This document shows, one piece after another, positions 7,127 to 7,737 of a stretch of DNA of 7,737 nucleotides (its first letter is position 1; each line of letters opens with the position of its first letter). The notes beneath the pieces are model-generated. The model saw only the letters and a program-made list of their open reading frames with translations, searched no databases and was not told the origin of the DNA. The position numbers and the translations under genes were made by a program. This DNA is from Bryobacteraceae bacterium (GTDB taxonomy: Bacteria > Acidobacteriota > Terriglobia > Bryobacterales > Bryobacteraceae). Location: contig JASHWA010000275.1 in assembly GCA_030044325.1 (NCBI GenBank), positions 1 to 7,737 on the forward strand, written 5' to 3'.

Positions 7127-7273
7127 CTACGTGAACATGTACACGCCGAGGATCAGCCCCCCGAAAACAACCACCGCAGCGACCACGTAGATGGCGTAAC
7201 GCATCATACGCTCGCGGCTGCTCAAGACACGCGCTTCATCTTTTTTGATCTGCTCGTCGAGGCTATCGAACAT
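7127..7273 (-). CDS. Small single-pass membrane protein (48 aa), function unknown
   Basis: ATG at 7273-7271 opens a 48-codon frame ending in TAG at 7129-7127. It has a purine-rich ribosome-binding sequence (GGGGGTGG) directly upstream and a consensus -10 box further up. The N-terminal 24 residues are highly charged (MFDSLDEQIKKDEARV then SSRERMM). Residues 26-47 are one hydrophobic helix (YAIYVVAAVVVFGGLILGVYMF). By the positive-inside rule the charged part is cytoplasmic and the C-terminus faces the periplasm. I recall similar 'MFDSLDEQ' micro-proteins in Acidobacteriota, but cannot name a family. Its stop lies only 11 nt from the convergent VWA gene's stop. It is easily missed by gene finders because of its length. 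Confidence 0.75.
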   Translation of the reverse strand: MFDSLDEQIKKDEARVLSSRERMMRYAIYVVAAVVVFGGLILGVYMFT

Positions 7274-7274
7274 A

Positions 7275-7282
7275 CCACCCCC
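7275..7282 (-). promoter_or_regulatory. Shine-Dalgarno-like GGGGGTGG of the 48-aa gene
   Basis: This G-rich stretch on the minus strand sits immediately before ATG 7273. Its right half (GGTGG) is very close to the start, while the left G run is at about normal distance. It is good but not canonical. Confidence 0.45.
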
Positions 7283-7324
7283 AAAAATAAGGCCGAAATC
7301 AGCGGCTCGGTTCGAACTGCCTGG

Positions 7325-7330
7325 ATTATA
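7325..7330 (-). promoter_or_regulatory. Predicted -10 box (TATAAT) for the 48-aa membrane protein gene
   Basis: A perfect TATAAT on the minus strand lies 52 nt upstream of ATG 7273, giving a leader of about 45 nt. I see no good -35 at 16-18 bp. The hexamer is notable in a GC-rich intergenic region, but a match this short can arise by chance. Confidence 0.4.
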
Positions 7331-7420
7331 TGCTCATTGAATCTCGAAAGGAAGCCCCGGGGAAGGTTCCAGCGGCGGGGGTCGCAAGTGATTCGTAAAG
7401 CAGTGTAATGGAGAGCCTTA

Positions 7421-7449
7421 TTGCGCGAATCGCGGAAAGTGCCGATAAT
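7421..7449 (+). promoter_or_regulatory. Predicted sigma70-like promoter of the cytochrome gene, placed for a leaderless mRNA
   Basis: TTGCGC (7421-7426), a 17-nt spacer and GATAAT (7444-7449) match the -35/-10 layout; the -10 has five of six consensus bases and the -35 only TTG. Transcription would begin about 7 nt after the -10, at the ATG at 7456. No convincing Shine-Dalgarno exists before that ATG, which fits a leaderless transcript. Confidence 0.4.
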
Positions 7450-7455
7450 GGACGC

Positions 7456-7737
7456 ATGACCGCCCGTTGTCTTCCCTTCGTTGCACTGTTCGCAGTTGGC
7501 CTCACTTCCGCCAACGCAGCCACGCCGACTTTTTCAAAAGACGTCGCGCCGATTTTGTACAAGCACTGCGCCTCGTGTCATCACGCGAACGATATCGCGC
7601 CGATGCCGCTGATCACTTACTCGGACGCGCGCCCGTGGGCAGCCGCCATCCGCCAGGCTGTGGTGACGCGCAAAATGCCGCCATGGAAGGCCGATCCGCA
7701 TTACGGCAAGTGGTGGAACGATTCGAGCCTTTCCGAA
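7456..7737 (+). CDS. Exported c-type cytochrome domain protein (partial, N-terminus only)
   Basis: The frame starts at ATG 7456 and is open for 94 codons to the right edge. An earlier ATG (7448) is in another frame and stops after three codons. Residues 1-21 form a signal peptide ending A-N-A (MTARCLPFVALFAVGLTSANA). Residues 26-37 (FSKDVAPILYKH) lead into C38-A-S-C41-H42, a CxxCH site for covalent haem attachment in the periplasm. APMPLITYSDARPWAAAI follows, then KMPPW at 73-77, where Met74 is a candidate distal haem ligand. The ending ADPHYGKWWND matches a form frequent in Solibacter-type genomes, where this cytochrome module often starts a longer chain. The remainder and its partner domain lie outside the window, so the substrate and redox role cannot be stated. 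Confidence 0.88.
   Translation, partial: MTARCLPFVALFAVGLTSANAATPTFSKDVAPILYKHCASCHHANDIAPMPLITYSDARPWAAAIRQAVVTRKMPPWKADPHYGKWWNDSSLSE

Noticed and set aside
7119..7151. Hairpin CGGCG-N17-CGCCG between the convergent ends of the VWA and 48-aa genes, considered as a terminator.
   Set aside because: The stem is only 5 bp, the loop is long, there is no T-run on either side, and most of it lies in the coding end of the small gene.

Overview
The window reads as a chromosomal segment of an Acidobacteriota bacterium, most likely of the Solibacter/Bryobacter type (class Terriglobia in the broad sense). This is inferred from gene content and not from a marker gene. The indicators are a VWFA-related protein of the acidobacterial type, an Oar-like TonB-dependent receptor with an N-terminal carboxypeptidase-regulatory domain and a very glycine-rich insert, a cytochrome c protein of a form common in those genomes, and moderately high GC with mostly short intergenic gaps. 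I see no rRNA, tRNA, CRISPR array, integrase or transposase gene.

Layout. Positions 1-1076 (minus strand) hold the N-terminal 358 codons of a TolC-like outer-membrane efflux protein that runs off the left edge. The divergent gap 1077-1348 contains a 106-bp element with 29-bp imperfect terminal inverted repeats (MITE-like). At 1349-1705 (plus) is a small secreted protein of unknown function. At about 1749/1782-4994 (plus) is a large Oar-like TonB-dependent receptor. It is followed after only 3 nt by 4998-7115 (plus), a secreted VWFA-related protein. The last two almost certainly form one transcriptional unit. At 7127-7273 (minus), 11 nt from the end of that unit, is a 48-residue single-pass membrane protein. 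At 7456-7737 (plus) is the start of an exported c-type cytochrome gene cut by the right edge, preceded by a sigma70-like promoter placed as for a leaderless mRNA.

Functional picture. All six genes encode envelope or exported products. The efflux protein would form the outer-membrane exit duct of a tripartite pump. The receptor is an outer-membrane barrel whose ligand cannot be read from sequence. The coupled VWA protein is periplasmic or surface-exposed and lacks recognisable metal-site (MIDAS) residues, so it may act as a binding or scaffold partner rather than a metal-dependent adhesin. This pairing is the most system-like feature of the window, but both families are already common in Acidobacteriota. 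I do not see convincing evidence of a wholly new system.

The points most worth checking are the receptor's apparent ATT start codon behind a good Shine-Dalgarno, the inverted-repeat element, the receptor/VWA coupling with a degenerate MIDAS, the Gly-rich insert where the receptor plug should be, and the 48-residue membrane protein.
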